A stretch of 64,000 bases of DNA from Laspinema sp. D2d. GTDB lineage: Bacteria; Cyanobacteriota; Cyanobacteriia; Cyanobacteriales; Laspinemataceae. The translations under genes and the position numbers were made by a program. A model generated the notes under the pieces. That model was not told the origin of the DNA. It was given only the letters and a program-made list of their open reading frames with translations, and did not search any database. The DNA is taken from the NCBI RefSeq assembly GCF_025370755.1, contig NZ_JAMXFC010000022.1, forward strand, positions 41,068 through 105,067, read 5' to 3'. Numbering within the stretch: position 1 is the stretch's first letter; each line of letters starts with the position of its first letter. Positions 52,650-62,762 of the stretch are shown piece after piece.

Positions 52650-53027
52650 ATGCATAAGATCCTGTTGGTAGAAGATAATGAGATGAATCGGGATATGCTA
52701 TTGCGTCGTCTGAAGCGTCGGGGCTATGAGGTCATCGTAGCCGTTGATGGCGGACAAGGCGTCACAATGGCCCATGCCGAAACACCTGACTTGATTTTGA
52801 TGGATATGAGTTTGCCGGTACTGGATGGGTGGGAAGCAACCCGGCGGATCAAAGCGGCACCGGATACTCAGTGGATCCCAATTATTGCATTAACTGCTCA
52901 TGCCATGTCTGGCGATCGCGAGAAATGTCTGGCGGCAGGATGCGATGATTATGACACCAAACCCGTGGAATTTCCTCGGTTGTTGGAGAAAATTCAGTTA
53001 CATATTTCCAAGCAACCCACAGTTTAG
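52650..53027 (+). CDS. Single-domain response regulator
   Basis: 125 aa: receiver domain only. Acidic pocket VEDNEMNRD (E8, D9), phospho-acceptor D52 in LILMDMSLPVLDG, T82 in IALTAHAM and K104 in DTKPVEF. CheY/DivK-like, with no output domain, so it acts by protein contact. It may serve the hybrid-like kinase at 53656, the nearest histidine kinase. Confidence 0.93.
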   Translation: MHKILLVEDNEMNRDMLLRRLKRRGYEVIVAVDGGQGVTMAHAETPDLILMDMSLPVLDGWEATRRIKAAPDTQWIPIIALTAHAMSGDREKCLAAGCDDYDTKPVEFPRLLEKIQLHISKQPTV

Positions 53028-53655
53028 GATGCTGCTTGCATTCTGAGGCTGAAGGGGGAGAAGGGATCAGAAAAATTTCAGGGGTGCGATCGCCACGGGG
53101 TCAATGTCTTCACGCTTGAACAGCAATACATGGGATTTCTATTAGTCCACATAAGTTTTGAGCGATATTTTTAAGTAGTCCAAGTTCTCCAGACGCGAAT
53201 TGGGGATTTTTAAGGGAGGGGGTTTCTGGGTCAATCTTAAAATCAAGAGATCTGAATCAAAGGGCAGCCGCCCTCATCCGTCAACCTTCGATTTTTTCTG
53301 ATCATTCATCCCCCTCCGCGAGTCTGGATTATTTCCTGAGTTTTGGGTTAATCTCCACCCTAATTTTAATCAATATCCATGAGTCATAAAATCAGGCGAA
53401 AACAGAGGTGAGTCCATGATGCAATGTACCTGCCCGTTTAGGCAGAAATTTTAGTGATCAAAAACGAAAATTTAACTGCCGCCGATTGTCGGAAATTTAG
53501 GTCAGCGCTTCACTTCCTTAAAATGGTCTAGTATCGAGAATCAAAAATAGCGGTTAGGAAAGTCGTGGATACTATCCCGTTGATGACAAGACAGGAACTC
53601 TAAACAGGACAGTTCAAGTCAAACCAACCCTCTTCGCCAAAGAGATCTCATCAAG
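53028..53655. other. Intergenic region without a recognised gene
   Basis: About 630 bp between the response regulator and the multi-PAS kinase. I find no coding frame and no strong hairpin. Confidence 0.4.
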
Positions 53656-56600
53656 ATGCCTATTAATTTATCAGCCCAGAATTTGAAGCCCAATCCAGAG
53701 GGGAACTCTAACCCTGAACATCAGCAGGCAGGGCTAATTCAAGCTTACACCCTGGTGGGAATCCTCTTGGGTTGCACGATCCCATTCGGTGCATGGATTC
53801 TGGATATCATAATTCAAGAGGTAGACTGGTCTTTAGGGGCGATCGCCCAGGTCCATACTATCAATCCACTACACTGGATCCTAGACCTTAATCCTCTATT
53901 CTTCGGCTGGATGGGGTGGACCTTGGGACAATTAAAAATCGCCCAGAAAACAACCCCCCCCGCCTCTTTACTCCTCAGTCCCGTCCCAAGGGACGGCTTT
54001 GGCTTTCCCTGCCTGGGAACCCCCACCGCAGACCAACTGGCACGTTACCTGAATCATCTTCCCATCGCCGTGATTGAATTGAACCTCAAGGGTGAGATTC
54101 AAACTTGGAATTCCACGGCAGAAACCCTCTTTGGCTATCATGCCAGCGAAGCGATCGCCTCCCCTTTACTGACAGCAATCATCACGAAAAATACCCGTCT
54201 TGATTTCCAAAACCACTGGAATCAGTTCTTAACCCACCCCTGTAAACAACGTTGGCGGTTAGAAAATCGCACCCGCGACGGCAAAACCCTAACTTGTGAA
54301 TGGAATGTTCTTCCCCTCCTCAATCAGTCAAGTGAACTCATCGGAGTCGCTGCCTTAGTTTGCGAAATTACTCAGCAGGTGCAAACCGAAACGGCTTTAC
54401 GCGATAGCGAAGTCCGATTACGCCGACTCTCAGAAGCGACCTTTGAAGGCATCATCATTCATATCCGAGGAAAAATTCTCGATGTCAATCAAGCCCTCGT
54501 GACTATGAGTGGCTATTCGGAAGAAGAACTGATTGGCAAAAATGCTTTAGATTTTTTAACAAATAACTCTAAAAAAATTGCGTTAAAAATGATTAACTTA
54601 GGGGATGAAACCCCTTATGAAGTCCAAATTTTAACAAAAAATGGCACAATTTTGGCGGTAGAAATTCAAGGGAAAGAGATTTTACATTCCGGGGGAGGGG
54701 TTCGAGTGGCAGCGGTGCGAGATATTAGCGATCGCAAACGGTCCCAAGACCTCGAAAAACTACTGATTGCTACGGTGACTGAAAATCAACGAACCCTAGC
54801 CACCCTGATGAGTAACCTTCCTGGGATGGTGTATCGCTGTAAAAATGACCGAGATTGGACAATGGAATTCGTCAGCGATGGATGTGTCACTTTAACCGGA
54901 TATAATCCCGAGGATATCATCGGGAATCGCCGGGTTTCTTTTTCCAAAATTATCCATCCCGATGACCAAGAAAAACTATGGGAAAAGGTCCAAGCCAGTC
55001 TACAAAACCAACAGCCCTTTGAATGTGCTTACCGAATCATCACTCGGACTGGAGAAACCAAATGGATTTGGGAACAAGGACGAGGGATTTTTTCAGTTAC
55101 TGGAGAATTATTTGCCCTAGAAGGTTACCTCACCGATATCACTGAACGGACGAAATCGGTAGAAGCCTTGCGTCACAGTGAAGCCCGCTATCGGACCATT
55201 TCTGAACTGGCTTCGGATTTTGTCTATTCCATGACCCTCAATGATAACGGTGAACCGATCGCGGAATGGGTTACTGAATCTTTTAAACGGATCACCGGCT
55301 ATACCCGAGAGGAAATCAATCAAAAAGGCGGCTGGCATCGGGTGATTCATCCCGAAGATTTGCCGAAGTTTCGCCAATTTGAACGAGAAATGTTAGGGGA
55401 AAATGGGGCCGTATTAGAATACCGAATTTTTACCAAATCCGGTAATATTTGTTGGTTGCGCGATTCCGCACGAACCGTTGAAAATGAAGGGGAAGAACCG
55501 AGGAAGAAGGTGTTGGGGTCGGTGCAGGATATTAGCGATCGCAAGCGGTCCGAGTTCCAAATGTTACAAGCGATGTCTTTATTGAGCAAAAGTGAAGCCA
55601 AAAATCGCGCCTTGCTCAATGCGATGCCTGATTTAATGTTTCGCTTTGATCGCAAACAAACCATTCTGGACTTTAAACCCGTCAAAGGCATTGATTTTGG
55701 CAACTTAACCGGCCAATTTTTAGGAAAAAAATTAAGTGATTTATTATCTGAAGACGTTGTTGCCGATTGTATTGATGCCTTGGAAAAAACTTTAGCCAGT
55801 CATGAAATTGAAATATTTGAGTATAACTTAACCATTAATGAAGAGGTCTATAGTTATGAAAGCCGAGTGGTTGCCAGTGGAGATAAGGAAGCATTAGCGA
55901 TCGTCCGAGATATTACCGCCCGCAAACGGTCAGAGGCGGAAAAACTGCAATTAATCGCCTCTTTACAAGAAAGTGAAGAAAAATATCGCTCGGTAGTGAA
56001 TACGGTTCAAGAAGTCATTTTTCAAACTGATCCCCAGGGATGCTGGACTTTCCTAAACCCGGCTTGGACTGAAATTTCAGGATACAGTATTGAAGAAAGT
56101 CTCGGGACGCCATTTTTAAACTATATTCATCCCGACGAGCACCCAGAGACTCAACAAAAATTCCAGAAATTGGTCCAGCGGCAGACTGACTCTTGCCGCC
56201 ATGAGGCGTGTTATCTGACCAAAACAGGCGATCGCCGCTGGATGGATGTTTATGCCAGACTGCGACTTTCTCCCGATGGAACTATTATCGGCATGGCTGG
56301 AACCCTCAACGATATCAGCGATCGCAAGAAAGTCTCCCAACAATTGCAAGAAGCCAAAGCCGCCGCCGAAGCAGCAAACCGCGCTAAAAGTGCCTTTCTT
56401 GCCAACATGAGCCACGAACTGCGAACCCCCCTCAATGCCATTATCGGCTACAGCGAAATTCTCCTCGAAGAATCGGAAGATTTAGGGTCTGAAGAATTCA
56501 TCCCCGATTTGCAAAAAATTCAACTGGCTGGAAGACACTTACTCTCCCTCATTAACGATATTTTAGACATTTCCAAAATCGAAGCGGGTAAGATGGAACT

Positions 56601-57186
56601 CTATTTAGAAACCTTCGAGATTCCAACCCTCCTTGAAAATGTCATTGCTACCGCCAAACCCTTGATTCAAAAAAATAACAATACCTTAGAATCAATCTGT
56701 CCCCCTGATATCGGAACCTTATATGCAGACTTGACAAAAATCCGACAAGTGTTATTAAACCTATTGAGTAATGCTGCTAAATTCACTACCCAAGGCACCA
56801 TTACTTTTGAGGTCTCCCGGGACCTCGGCTGGATTCCTCAGACCCCTTTAAATTCATGTCTCGGGGAGTCTGGGGATGGGATGTGGACCGATTCTCCCCC
56901 CCCGGTCACCCCAGACCCCCTGGGGCCTCCGTCTCCCTGTATTGTCTTTCGCGTGACGGATACAGGAATTGGCATGAGTCCGGAACAAATGAATCAAATT
57001 TTTAATGCCTTTACCCAAGCGGACCCTTCTACGACGCGCAAGTATGGCGGCACAGGTTTAGGATTAGCTATTTCTCAGCGATTCTGCGAGATGATGGGAG
57101 GTGAAATCTCCGTTAGCAGTCAAGTAGGAGTGGGTTCCACTTTTACAGTCCGTCTGCGGACTGTCTCAGTTCAGCCTCAGCCCTAA
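53656..57186 (+). CDS. Multi-PAS membrane histidine kinase
   Basis: 1176 aa. Two membrane helices at about 35-58 and 80-96. Then about six PAS/PAC modules from about 125 to 885, each ending with the PAC tail (VRDISDRKRSQ, LTDITERTK, VQDISDRKRSE, VRDITARKRSE, LNDISDRKKVSQ). The kinase core has FLANMSHELRTPLNAIIGYS with H920 as phospho-acceptor, then N-box VLLNLLSNAAKF, G1 VTDTGIGM and G2 GGTGLGLAIS. A proline/serine-rich insertion sits before G1. There is no receiver domain. Likely a multi-signal sensor working with the response regulators at 52650 and 57693. Confidence 0.95.
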   Translation: MPINLSAQNLKPNPEGNSNPEHQQAGLIQAYTLVGILLGCTIPFGAWILDIIIQEVDWSLGAIAQVHTINPLHWILDLNPLFFGWMGWTLGQLKIAQKTTPPASLLLSPVPRDGFGFPCLGTPTADQLARYLNHLPIAVIELNLKGEIQTWNSTAETLFGYHASEAIASPLLTAIITKNTRLDFQNHWNQFLTHPCKQRWRLENRTRDGKTLTCEWNVLPLLNQSSELIGVAALVCEITQQVQTETALRDSEVRLRRLSEATFEGIIIHIRGKILDVNQALVTMSGYSEEELIGKNALDFLTNNSKKIALKMINLGDETPYEVQILTKNGTILAVEIQGKEILHSGGGVRVAAVRDISDRKRSQDLEKLLIATVTENQRTLATLMSNLPGMVYRCKNDRDWTMEFVSDGCVTLTGYNPEDIIGNRRVSFSKIIHPDDQEKLWEKVQASLQNQQPFECAYRIITRTGETKWIWEQGRGIFSVTGELFALEGYLTDITERTKSVEALRHSEARYRTISELASDFVYSMTLNDNGEPIAEWVTESFKRITGYTREEINQKGGWHRVIHPEDLPKFRQFEREMLGENGAVLEYRIFTKSGNICWLRDSARTVENEGEEPRKKVLGSVQDISDRKRSEFQMLQAMSLLSKSEAKNRALLNAMPDLMFRFDRKQTILDFKPVKGIDFGNLTGQFLGKKLSDLLSEDVVADCIDALEKTLASHEIEIFEYNLTINEEVYSYESRVVASGDKEALAIVRDITARKRSEAEKLQLIASLQESEEKYRSVVNTVQEVIFQTDPQGCWTFLNPAWTEISGYSIEESLGTPFLNYIHPDEHPETQQKFQKLVQRQTDSCRHEACYLTKTGDRRWMDVYARLRLSPDGTIIGMAGTLNDISDRKKVSQQLQEAKAAAEAANRAKSAFLANMSHELRTPLNAIIGYSEILLEESEDLGSEEFIPDLQKIQLAGRHLLSLINDILDISKIEAGKMELYLETFEIPTLLENVIATAKPLIQKNNNTLESICPPDIGTLYADLTKIRQVLLNLLSNAAKFTTQGTITFEVSRDLGWIPQTPLNSCLGESGDGMWTDSPPPVTPDPLGPPSPCIVFRVTDTGIGMSPEQMNQIFNAFTQADPSTTRKYGGTGLGLAISQRFCEMMGGEISVSSQVGVGSTFTVRLRTVSVQPQP

Positions 57187-57692
57187 ATGGTCCAACGAAG
57201 TATTTTCTCTGGGAAATTCTCGGGCCCGGGGATAGAAACTCCAAGAAATAGGTAGAATCCTAGGAAGTTTCCATCGAGAAACGGGATGTCGCCGAATCAC
57301 TTGCACCACGGCAAGAGAGCAAACGCCATCAGGGGTTGATTTGCTCCTTCACTCTCAGTAAACCCAGCTATGCGGACACTAATGCCATGATGCGATCGCC
57401 CAAAACTCCTCTCCTATTCCCGTCGGTTCTGGTTTGTCTAACCCCCCCTAGACTCAATGCCGGGTGGGACGACACAGACAAAGCCCCTCTGATAAGGGAT
57501 ACCCTCAATACAGAACGTTGACCCCCGGATTTGGTATCAATCCGTTCTACCTCCTGCCGGATCTCCAGGATCCCAGGGCTAACGGAACCCCATCGTCTCC
57601 TAGAGGCGATCGCCGGTTCCTCACGGGTTAACCCCCTTAAACCCCTGCCCGATTGCTATTTCGAGCCTGCTAGATTTTAAAGAGTCGATGCC
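57187..57692. other. Intergenic region without a recognised gene
   Basis: About 500 bp. A 61-codon frame at 57336-57521 has no homology features. No promoter or RNA structure stands out. Confidence 0.4.
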
Positions 57693-58757
57693 ATGAACCT
57701 TGACCAAGCCTCGGTGCTGGTAGTTGATGATGTTGAAGCCAACCGCGATCTCCTCTGCCGCCGCTTGAAGCGGCAAGGCTACCATGTCCAAATTGCAGAA
57801 GATGGACTGAAGGCACTCGAATTAATCCGAGCCGAGCCCTTCGATCTCGTGCTACTCGATATTATGATGCCCCATCTTAATGGCTATCAAGTCTTAGAGG
57901 AAATTAAGGCTGATTCCAGTCTGCGTCATATCCCCGTGATTATGATTTCCGCTGTGGATGATATTGATAGTGTGGTCAAATGCATTGAATTGGGTGCAGA
58001 AGACTATCTCTCTAAACCGTTTAACCCGGTCTTGTTAAAAGCTCGGATTAGTGCCTCTTTGGAGAAAAAACGCCTACGCGACCAAGAACAAGCGGTTTTA
58101 CAAAAATTACAAGATGAACAGGCTAAATCTGAACTGCTTTTGTTGAATATTTTACCGAAACCGATCGCGGAACGGCTGAAGGCTGGGGAACGGACGATCG
58201 CGGATAATTTTTCCGATGTGACGGTTCTGTTTGCTGATATTGTCGGCTTTTCCCAGCTTTCTTCTCATTTGTCTCCCCCGGAATTGGTGGAGTTTCTCAA
58301 CCATATTTTCTCGTTGTTTGATGAGTTGGCGGATAAATATGGCTTGGAAAAAATTAAAACCATTGGGGATGCCTATATGGTAGTCGGAGGATTACCTATG
58401 CCTAGGCCGGACCATGCCCAGGCGATCGCTCAAATGGCTCTCGATATGCTCGACGCAACAACCCAATTAAGGACGAATCATGGCGAAACCATCGCTATGC
58501 GAATCGGGATCAGTACCGGCCCAGTGGAAGCTGGTGTCATAGGCACTAAAAAGTTTAGTTATGACTTATGGGGGGATACGGTCAATACGGCTTCAAGAAT
58601 GGAATCTCATGGCATTCCTGGACGGATTCAAGTCACAACTTCCACTTATGAATGTCTGGCTAATGATTTTTTATTTGAACACCGGGGCCTGATTCCCGTC
58701 AAAGGCAAAGGAGAAATGTTGACCTATCTCTTGATGGGTAAAAAACCTATTGTTTAG
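57693..58757 (+). CDS. Response regulator with class III nucleotide cyclase domain
   Basis: 354 aa. Receiver 1-125 (VVDDVEANRD, phospho-acceptor D55 in LVLLDIMMPHL, K105 in LSKPF). A coiled coil (LEKKRLRDQEQAVLQKLQDE) leads to the cyclase domain 165-350: VTVLFADIVGFSQLSS and IKTIGDAYMVVGG hold the two metal aspartates, and YDLWGDTVNTASRME the base and transition-state residues. The substrate-selecting K in EKIKTIGD favours ATP, so an adenylate cyclase is likely. It would make cAMP upon phosphorylation, perhaps by the kinase at 53656. Confidence 0.92.
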   Translation: MNLDQASVLVVDDVEANRDLLCRRLKRQGYHVQIAEDGLKALELIRAEPFDLVLLDIMMPHLNGYQVLEEIKADSSLRHIPVIMISAVDDIDSVVKCIELGAEDYLSKPFNPVLLKARISASLEKKRLRDQEQAVLQKLQDEQAKSELLLLNILPKPIAERLKAGERTIADNFSDVTVLFADIVGFSQLSSHLSPPELVEFLNHIFSLFDELADKYGLEKIKTIGDAYMVVGGLPMPRPDHAQAIAQMALDMLDATTQLRTNHGETIAMRIGISTGPVEAGVIGTKKFSYDLWGDTVNTASRMESHGIPGRIQVTTSTYECLANDFLFEHRGLIPVKGKGEMLTYLLMGKKPIV

Positions 58758-59239
58758 TTTAATTCAAGCTGATAATTATTTAAAACCCATCAGGTTTTTC
58801 TAGGTTTTAAAGCGATGAATCAAAGCCCGAAATCCATCGGCTTCCTCTCCTGGGTGACTGCGCGCTCAAGGGTGAGATGCTCCGGCTCTTGACCTCAAGC
58901 GGTTGCAGGGGCGATCGCCTCCCAAACCGGAGCCTCTGGACCCGGCGATCGCCCTGATTCTTCCCTTTCCAGAATATCCGGTACAGTCCCCGGTTTCCCT
59001 CAAATTAGTGCTAGGATTCCGAGGGATTGAGAGGCGATCGCTCCTTAACCAGGTTCATCCCCCGGGGATAAAAATTAGCCTAGCCCTTGACAATTTATCG
59101 CCTATTCTGACTCAATGGATTGATGATCGGACAGTTCCTTGTTAAACTAACTGAGAATCGCTGTACAGAACTATTATTGTTAACTTAATTCGGTAAGGCT
59201 AAGGCTATGACTAGGGGAGTTTCCGTAAACATTCGATCA
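58758..59239. other. Intergenic region without a recognised gene
   Basis: About 480 bp with several HIP1 motifs. The 80-codon frame at 58903-59145 is proline-rich and not convincing. Confidence 0.45.
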
Positions 59240-59533
59240 ATGGCGACAGCGCCGACTATTGCGCCGGACAAAGTTGGTCAAGTTACCCGACAACCATACC
59301 CGAATTATAAGGTAATCGTGCTGAACGATGATTTTAATACGTTTCAGCACGTTTCCTCCTGTTTAATGAAGTACATTCCCAACATGACGAGCGATCTAGC
59401 TTGGGAACTCACCAATCAAGTTCACTTTGAAGGACAAGCCACAGTCTGGGTGGGGCCCCTAGAGCAAGCGGAATTGTACCATCAGCAACTCAGCCGCGCT
59501 GGATTAACGATGGCTCCTTTAGAAAAAGCCTAA
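59240..59533 (+). CDS. clpS: ATP-dependent Clp protease adaptor
   Basis: 97 aa. The ClpS core is PNYKVIVLNDDFNTFQHVSS then TSDLAWELTNQVHFEGQATV. The substrate-pocket N-D-D and H of HFEG are present, as needed to bind N-degrons. Delivers substrates to ClpC/A. The ATG at 59240 (MATAPTIAPD) is preferred over 59207. Cyanobacteria usually carry one or two clpS genes. Confidence 0.93.
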   Translation: MATAPTIAPDKVGQVTRQPYPNYKVIVLNDDFNTFQHVSSCLMKYIPNMTSDLAWELTNQVHFEGQATVWVGPLEQAELYHQQLSRAGLTMAPLEKA

Positions 59534-59738
59534 TCCAGTTACCAGAATCAGGCGTCTAAGTTGAGGGTTCAAGAGGAGGAGTTAACCATTTACCCTTAAG
59601 ATGAACCAGTAGGTTGCATACTGAACGACAGGCGCGAAATTTGGCGTCTAGGGTATCCAAGCTGATTTTTAGGCTGTACTTAGCCTCTGATTGGTTCCCC
59701 ACTATCCAGGAAACACTATTCTATTTGGTAAACATCTC

Positions 59739-60035
59739 ATGGGAAAACCGTCTGGCGGTCGCTTGGTTCTAAATCACTCCACCCATATTCCGGGTTTAAT
59801 CGCCATCCTGGAAAAGTTAACGGGTTGCCTCGGCATTCAAACGATTACTCCCGGGGTGATTGGTCGCGCCAAAGGTCACTGTCCCCAGATGAAGTTAAAA
59901 ATATCAGTTCCTATTTTGGGCGGATATAAAGTGATTGCCAGACAGGGAAAAACGGTGCAAGAAGTTTTTATCATTACGGAATTAAGTCAACCGGACCTAG
60001 AAGGGGCGATCGCTTCATGCTTGGCAAAAAAATAG
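59739..60035 (+). CDS. DUF2103 predicted metal-binding protein
   Basis: 98 aa: MGKPSGGRLVLNHSTHIPGL, LGIQTITPGVIGRAKGHCPQ, VPILGGYKVIARQGKTVQEV. H16 and H19 (ITPGVIGRAKGHCP adds H and C) fit the predicted metal site. Common in cyanobacteria and archaea, function unknown. ATG at 59739 is preferred over 59691. Confidence 0.82.
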   Translation: MGKPSGGRLVLNHSTHIPGLIAILEKLTGCLGIQTITPGVIGRAKGHCPQMKLKISVPILGGYKVIARQGKTVQEVFIITELSQPDLEGAIASCLAKK

Positions 60036-60121
60036 CTCCGGGGTCTGATGCGGTCACAGATGATTCCCTGATGATGAAGGTTAAAGCCCGGTTCTCCCCC
60101 AATTTTCAATTAAATTAAGAC

Positions 60122-60670
60122 TCAACACTTTGAAACAGGTGACTGTTCTTCCGCCTCCCACTCCACTTCCCCTGACTTTTCTGTGAATGGGTTTGGTTCT
60201 CCCATCCCACTCTTTTTTCTAATTCTTTTTGGGGGTTTAGACCCTTTTATTTTGGCATTTAGTTTCTGATACACTGCTCTATAAACTACGTGATAACTCA
60301 CATCAACTCCACATTTTTCCTTTAACCAAGTTTGAATTTCTCCGTAGCTGATAACTCCCTCATACTCTTCCAAATATTGCTTTAATTTCCCCATTGCTGC
60401 TGAAGGAATAGTTGTGGTTTTCCCCGGGCTTTTGTAGGGTTTAAGTAATCCCTCTAATCCCTCTTCTTTGTACTTCTGAAACCATCGATAAATGGTTGAA
60501 GGGTCTCTGACTAAAACTGAGGATAACTCTTGTAAACTAGAGAGAGTTCCTGTTTTTAGTAAGTACAATGCTTGCAGTCTTTCTTTCATTTGCACACTGG
60601 TCTGCTTGTCTAGCAGGTGTTTCAGTTCTTCTGAAGATTCCTTAATTTCTAGGTTGAGAGTTCGTGCCAT
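60122..60670 (-). CDS. IS630-type transposase N-terminal domain, remnant or stand-alone
   Basis: 182 aa. Two helix-turn-helix units: TLSSLQELSSVLVRDPSTIY with RWFQKYKEEGLEGLLKPY, then an arm YEGVISYGEIQTWLKEKCGV DVSYHVVYRAVYQ. A lysine-rich tail ends it. In IS630 elements this DNA-binding half precedes a DDE nuclease; none follows here and no inverted repeats are obvious. So it is a decayed element or a domesticated DNA-binding protein. Confidence 0.72.
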   Translation of the reverse strand: MARTLNLEIKESSEELKHLLDKQTSVQMKERLQALYLLKTGTLSSLQELSSVLVRDPSTIYRWFQKYKEEGLEGLLKPYKSPGKTTTIPSAAMGKLKQYLEEYEGVISYGEIQTWLKEKCGVDVSYHVVYRAVYQKLNAKIKGSKPPKRIRKKSGMGEPNPFTEKSGEVEWEAEEQSPVSKC

Positions 60671-61001
60671 TTGTATAAATTTCTCGCTTCAGCCCCATTC
60701 CGTTGATTTCATGGGTTAATTCCATGCACAGATAGCATAAAACTTTTTAATTCCACCCTAGCCTACCCAAGCTGGATCGTCAAGAGGTCCCCAAAATCAA
60801 GCAACATGACCGAATCTCTATTCTGAGGAATAAATCCGCCATTAAACCGGAAAAATTGAGTATATATCACTAAAAAAATCACCCTTTTTGAGCGAAAATT
60901 CACGAATAATGGGGATGAAATTTGTCCCTTGCTCGCACTTGTCTCAGGAATCTATTAAAATTAAGCAGATTTTATTAAGAGTCCCTTCAGACGAACAGAA
61001 G
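60671..61001. other. Intergenic region without a recognised gene
   Basis: About 330 bp, AT-rich, upstream of xseB and the IS630-type gene (divergent). No IS ends or RNA genes seen. Confidence 0.4.
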
Positions 61002-61262
61002 ATGAGTAATTCAGGGCGAGTTCCGATTTCTAAAAACAAGGATTTTACCCCCGAACCGGACTGGAACTATGAAACGACGGTAGCTCAAATTGAAGCGATC
61101 GTTGAACGGGTCGAATCGGGGGAACTGGAATTAGCAGAGGTTTTCGACCAATTCACGATCGCTGTTGAGTATTTGCGCCAGTGCGAATCGTTCCTCTCTC
61201 AACGACAGCAACAGGTCAATTTATTACTGGAAACTCTGGATGAGGTGAGTTTTGAGTTTTGA
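61002..61262 (+). CDS. xseB: Exodeoxyribonuclease VII small subunit
   Basis: 86 aa. Family core [59 protein letters not shown]. XseB joins the nuclease subunit XseA; xseA is not in this window. The ATG at 61002 ([15 protein letters not shown]) is chosen over 60888. Confidence 0.88.
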   Translation: MSNSGRVPISKNKDFTPEPDWNYETTVAQIEAIVERVESGELELAEVFDQFTIAVEYLRQCESFLSQRQQQVNLLLETLDEVSFEF

Positions 61263-61439
61263 AGAATCAGGGGGAAAGGAGGACTTAATTTGGGGTGAGG
61301 GTAAAGCTGAAAGAGGCATTTCAACGGGATGATCCTCGGGAAAACTTAACCGGGAGGGGAAGGGTGTTCCCATAGCCTGTCCCTGAGAATAGGCTATGGG
61401 AACGCTCTCCCCCTTGATCTTGCTTTTAAGCCTTACCTC

Positions 61440-62669
61440 CTAAGCAATACTGCCGCGTTTGCGGGTTTCTTTGTAGGAGGTGCCGACATTTTGCAATCCT
61501 GCTTTAATCATTTGTTGTTCGAGAAGCGCAAAGAAACGAGCCCGATCGCCTCCCCGAACTACCGCTTGATTGTGGGCCTCCGCTAACACCACCGGATAGC
61601 CATACCCTTTTTGCACTTGGGACAAAACCATACTTAATGCCATGCTTAACAAAGAGGGATCTTGAGCAACCCAGGCAGGCATATCAATTCGGGCAATTTC
61701 TGGACCGACATGAAGGTAACAGAAATACACTTGATGTTCTGAGGGATATAAATCCAAAATTCGAGAACAACTCCGCCAGAGGGGACTCCGTTGACCCGGT
61801 TCAAGTACAGAAGCCCATAATGTAGTATCCCGTAAAGGATCAAAGACTTGGCAGGGCGCTTTTTGGTCGTAGGGACGCAGGACGGAATCTGCCTCAATGG
61901 GACAATGGGTAAAACAGTCGGGGTGAGGATGGGGACAGGCGGCTAACCGTAAGAAACTGAGGGATTCACTACTGCGGGAGGCACTGATATACCCGACAAT
62001 CGGGACCTTGACTTGCCGCATTTTTTCCCAAGCTTCTAAAATAGCCCCGAGAATGAGCTGACGAGCATCGGTAGGTAAGGGTTCGAGAAACCAGTAAATT
62101 AAGGCCCCATCAACCATGCCTAAAATAGGCGCTTCTGGATGAGCAATTTGACCGCTGCCTGGGGTTCGCAAGGCAATGGCTAAATCTGCGAGGGCGATCG
62201 CCTCGGAAACCCCCCGGCGATACCCCATCCATTCTTCGGTTTTAATTCCCCATTGCCGAGAAATATACAGGTCTTCGGGTTTATAAAATACCTCCGGCAG
62301 ACTATCTAACAAGGGGAGGCGACTTTGACCATAATGGAGAATCACTCGCCCGACATTAATTAAGTAACAGTAGGCAATTTCATGATGGGACGGTGCAATC
62401 TGAGACCCATCCGTCGCGATTACGGTTTGGACGTTGGGGGGAGTCGGAATGTAGGGGGTAAAGTCCAAGGGTTCGGCGGGAATAGCCACGGGAAATCCCA
62501 TGCGATCGCGCCAAATTTCTCGTTCCTGGATCAACTGTTCTTGCTCTCCCTGAGCTTTTTTCCGCAATTTTTGGGCGACTTCCAACCGCTGACGGGATTG
62601 TTCCGCTTCTTTGGAAAGATGTTCGCTGATTCCCTGCATTTGCCTTGCAATTTTGGTCAAATCTAGCAT
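61440..62669 (-). CDS. nurA: NurA domain nuclease
   Basis: 409 aa. After an N-terminal coiled coil (LSKEAEQSRQRLEVAQKLRK), the nuclease begins VIATDGSQIAPSHHEIAYCY with the metal Asp of the NurA motif (DGSxxxP). Later MVDGALIYWFL and a C-terminal EAHNQAVVRGGDRARFFALL. NurA works with the HerA helicase in end resection in archaea; cyanobacteria often have nurA. No herA adjacent. Confidence 0.9.
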   Translation of the reverse strand: MLDLTKIARQMQGISEHLSKEAEQSRQRLEVAQKLRKKAQGEQEQLIQEREIWRDRMGFPVAIPAEPLDFTPYIPTPPNVQTVIATDGSQIAPSHHEIAYCYLINVGRVILHYGQSRLPLLDSLPEVFYKPEDLYISRQWGIKTEEWMGYRRGVSEAIALADLAIALRTPGSGQIAHPEAPILGMVDGALIYWFLEPLPTDARQLILGAILEAWEKMRQVKVPIVGYISASRSSESLSFLRLAACPHPHPDCFTHCPIEADSVLRPYDQKAPCQVFDPLRDTTLWASVLEPGQRSPLWRSCSRILDLYPSEHQVYFCYLHVGPEIARIDMPAWVAQDPSLLSMALSMVLSQVQKGYGYPVVLAEAHNQAVVRGGDRARFFALLEQQMIKAGLQNVGTSYKETRKRGSIA

Positions 62670-62762
62670 CCGTTCCCCCTGGGTATCAAATAGCCCATTG
62701 TTGCTTTTGCTCTGTATTATTTTACAACCCAGGGCCGGACCCTTGGATGATTTAGGACCGAT

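Noticed and set aside
58903..59145. 80-codon frame before clpS
   Set aside because: Proline-rich composition made partly of HIP1 motifs, no ribosome-binding site, no recognisable fold.
60122..60720. A complete IS630 insertion sequence
   Set aside because: No DDE catalytic half, no inverted repeats and no TA duplication visible at plausible ends.
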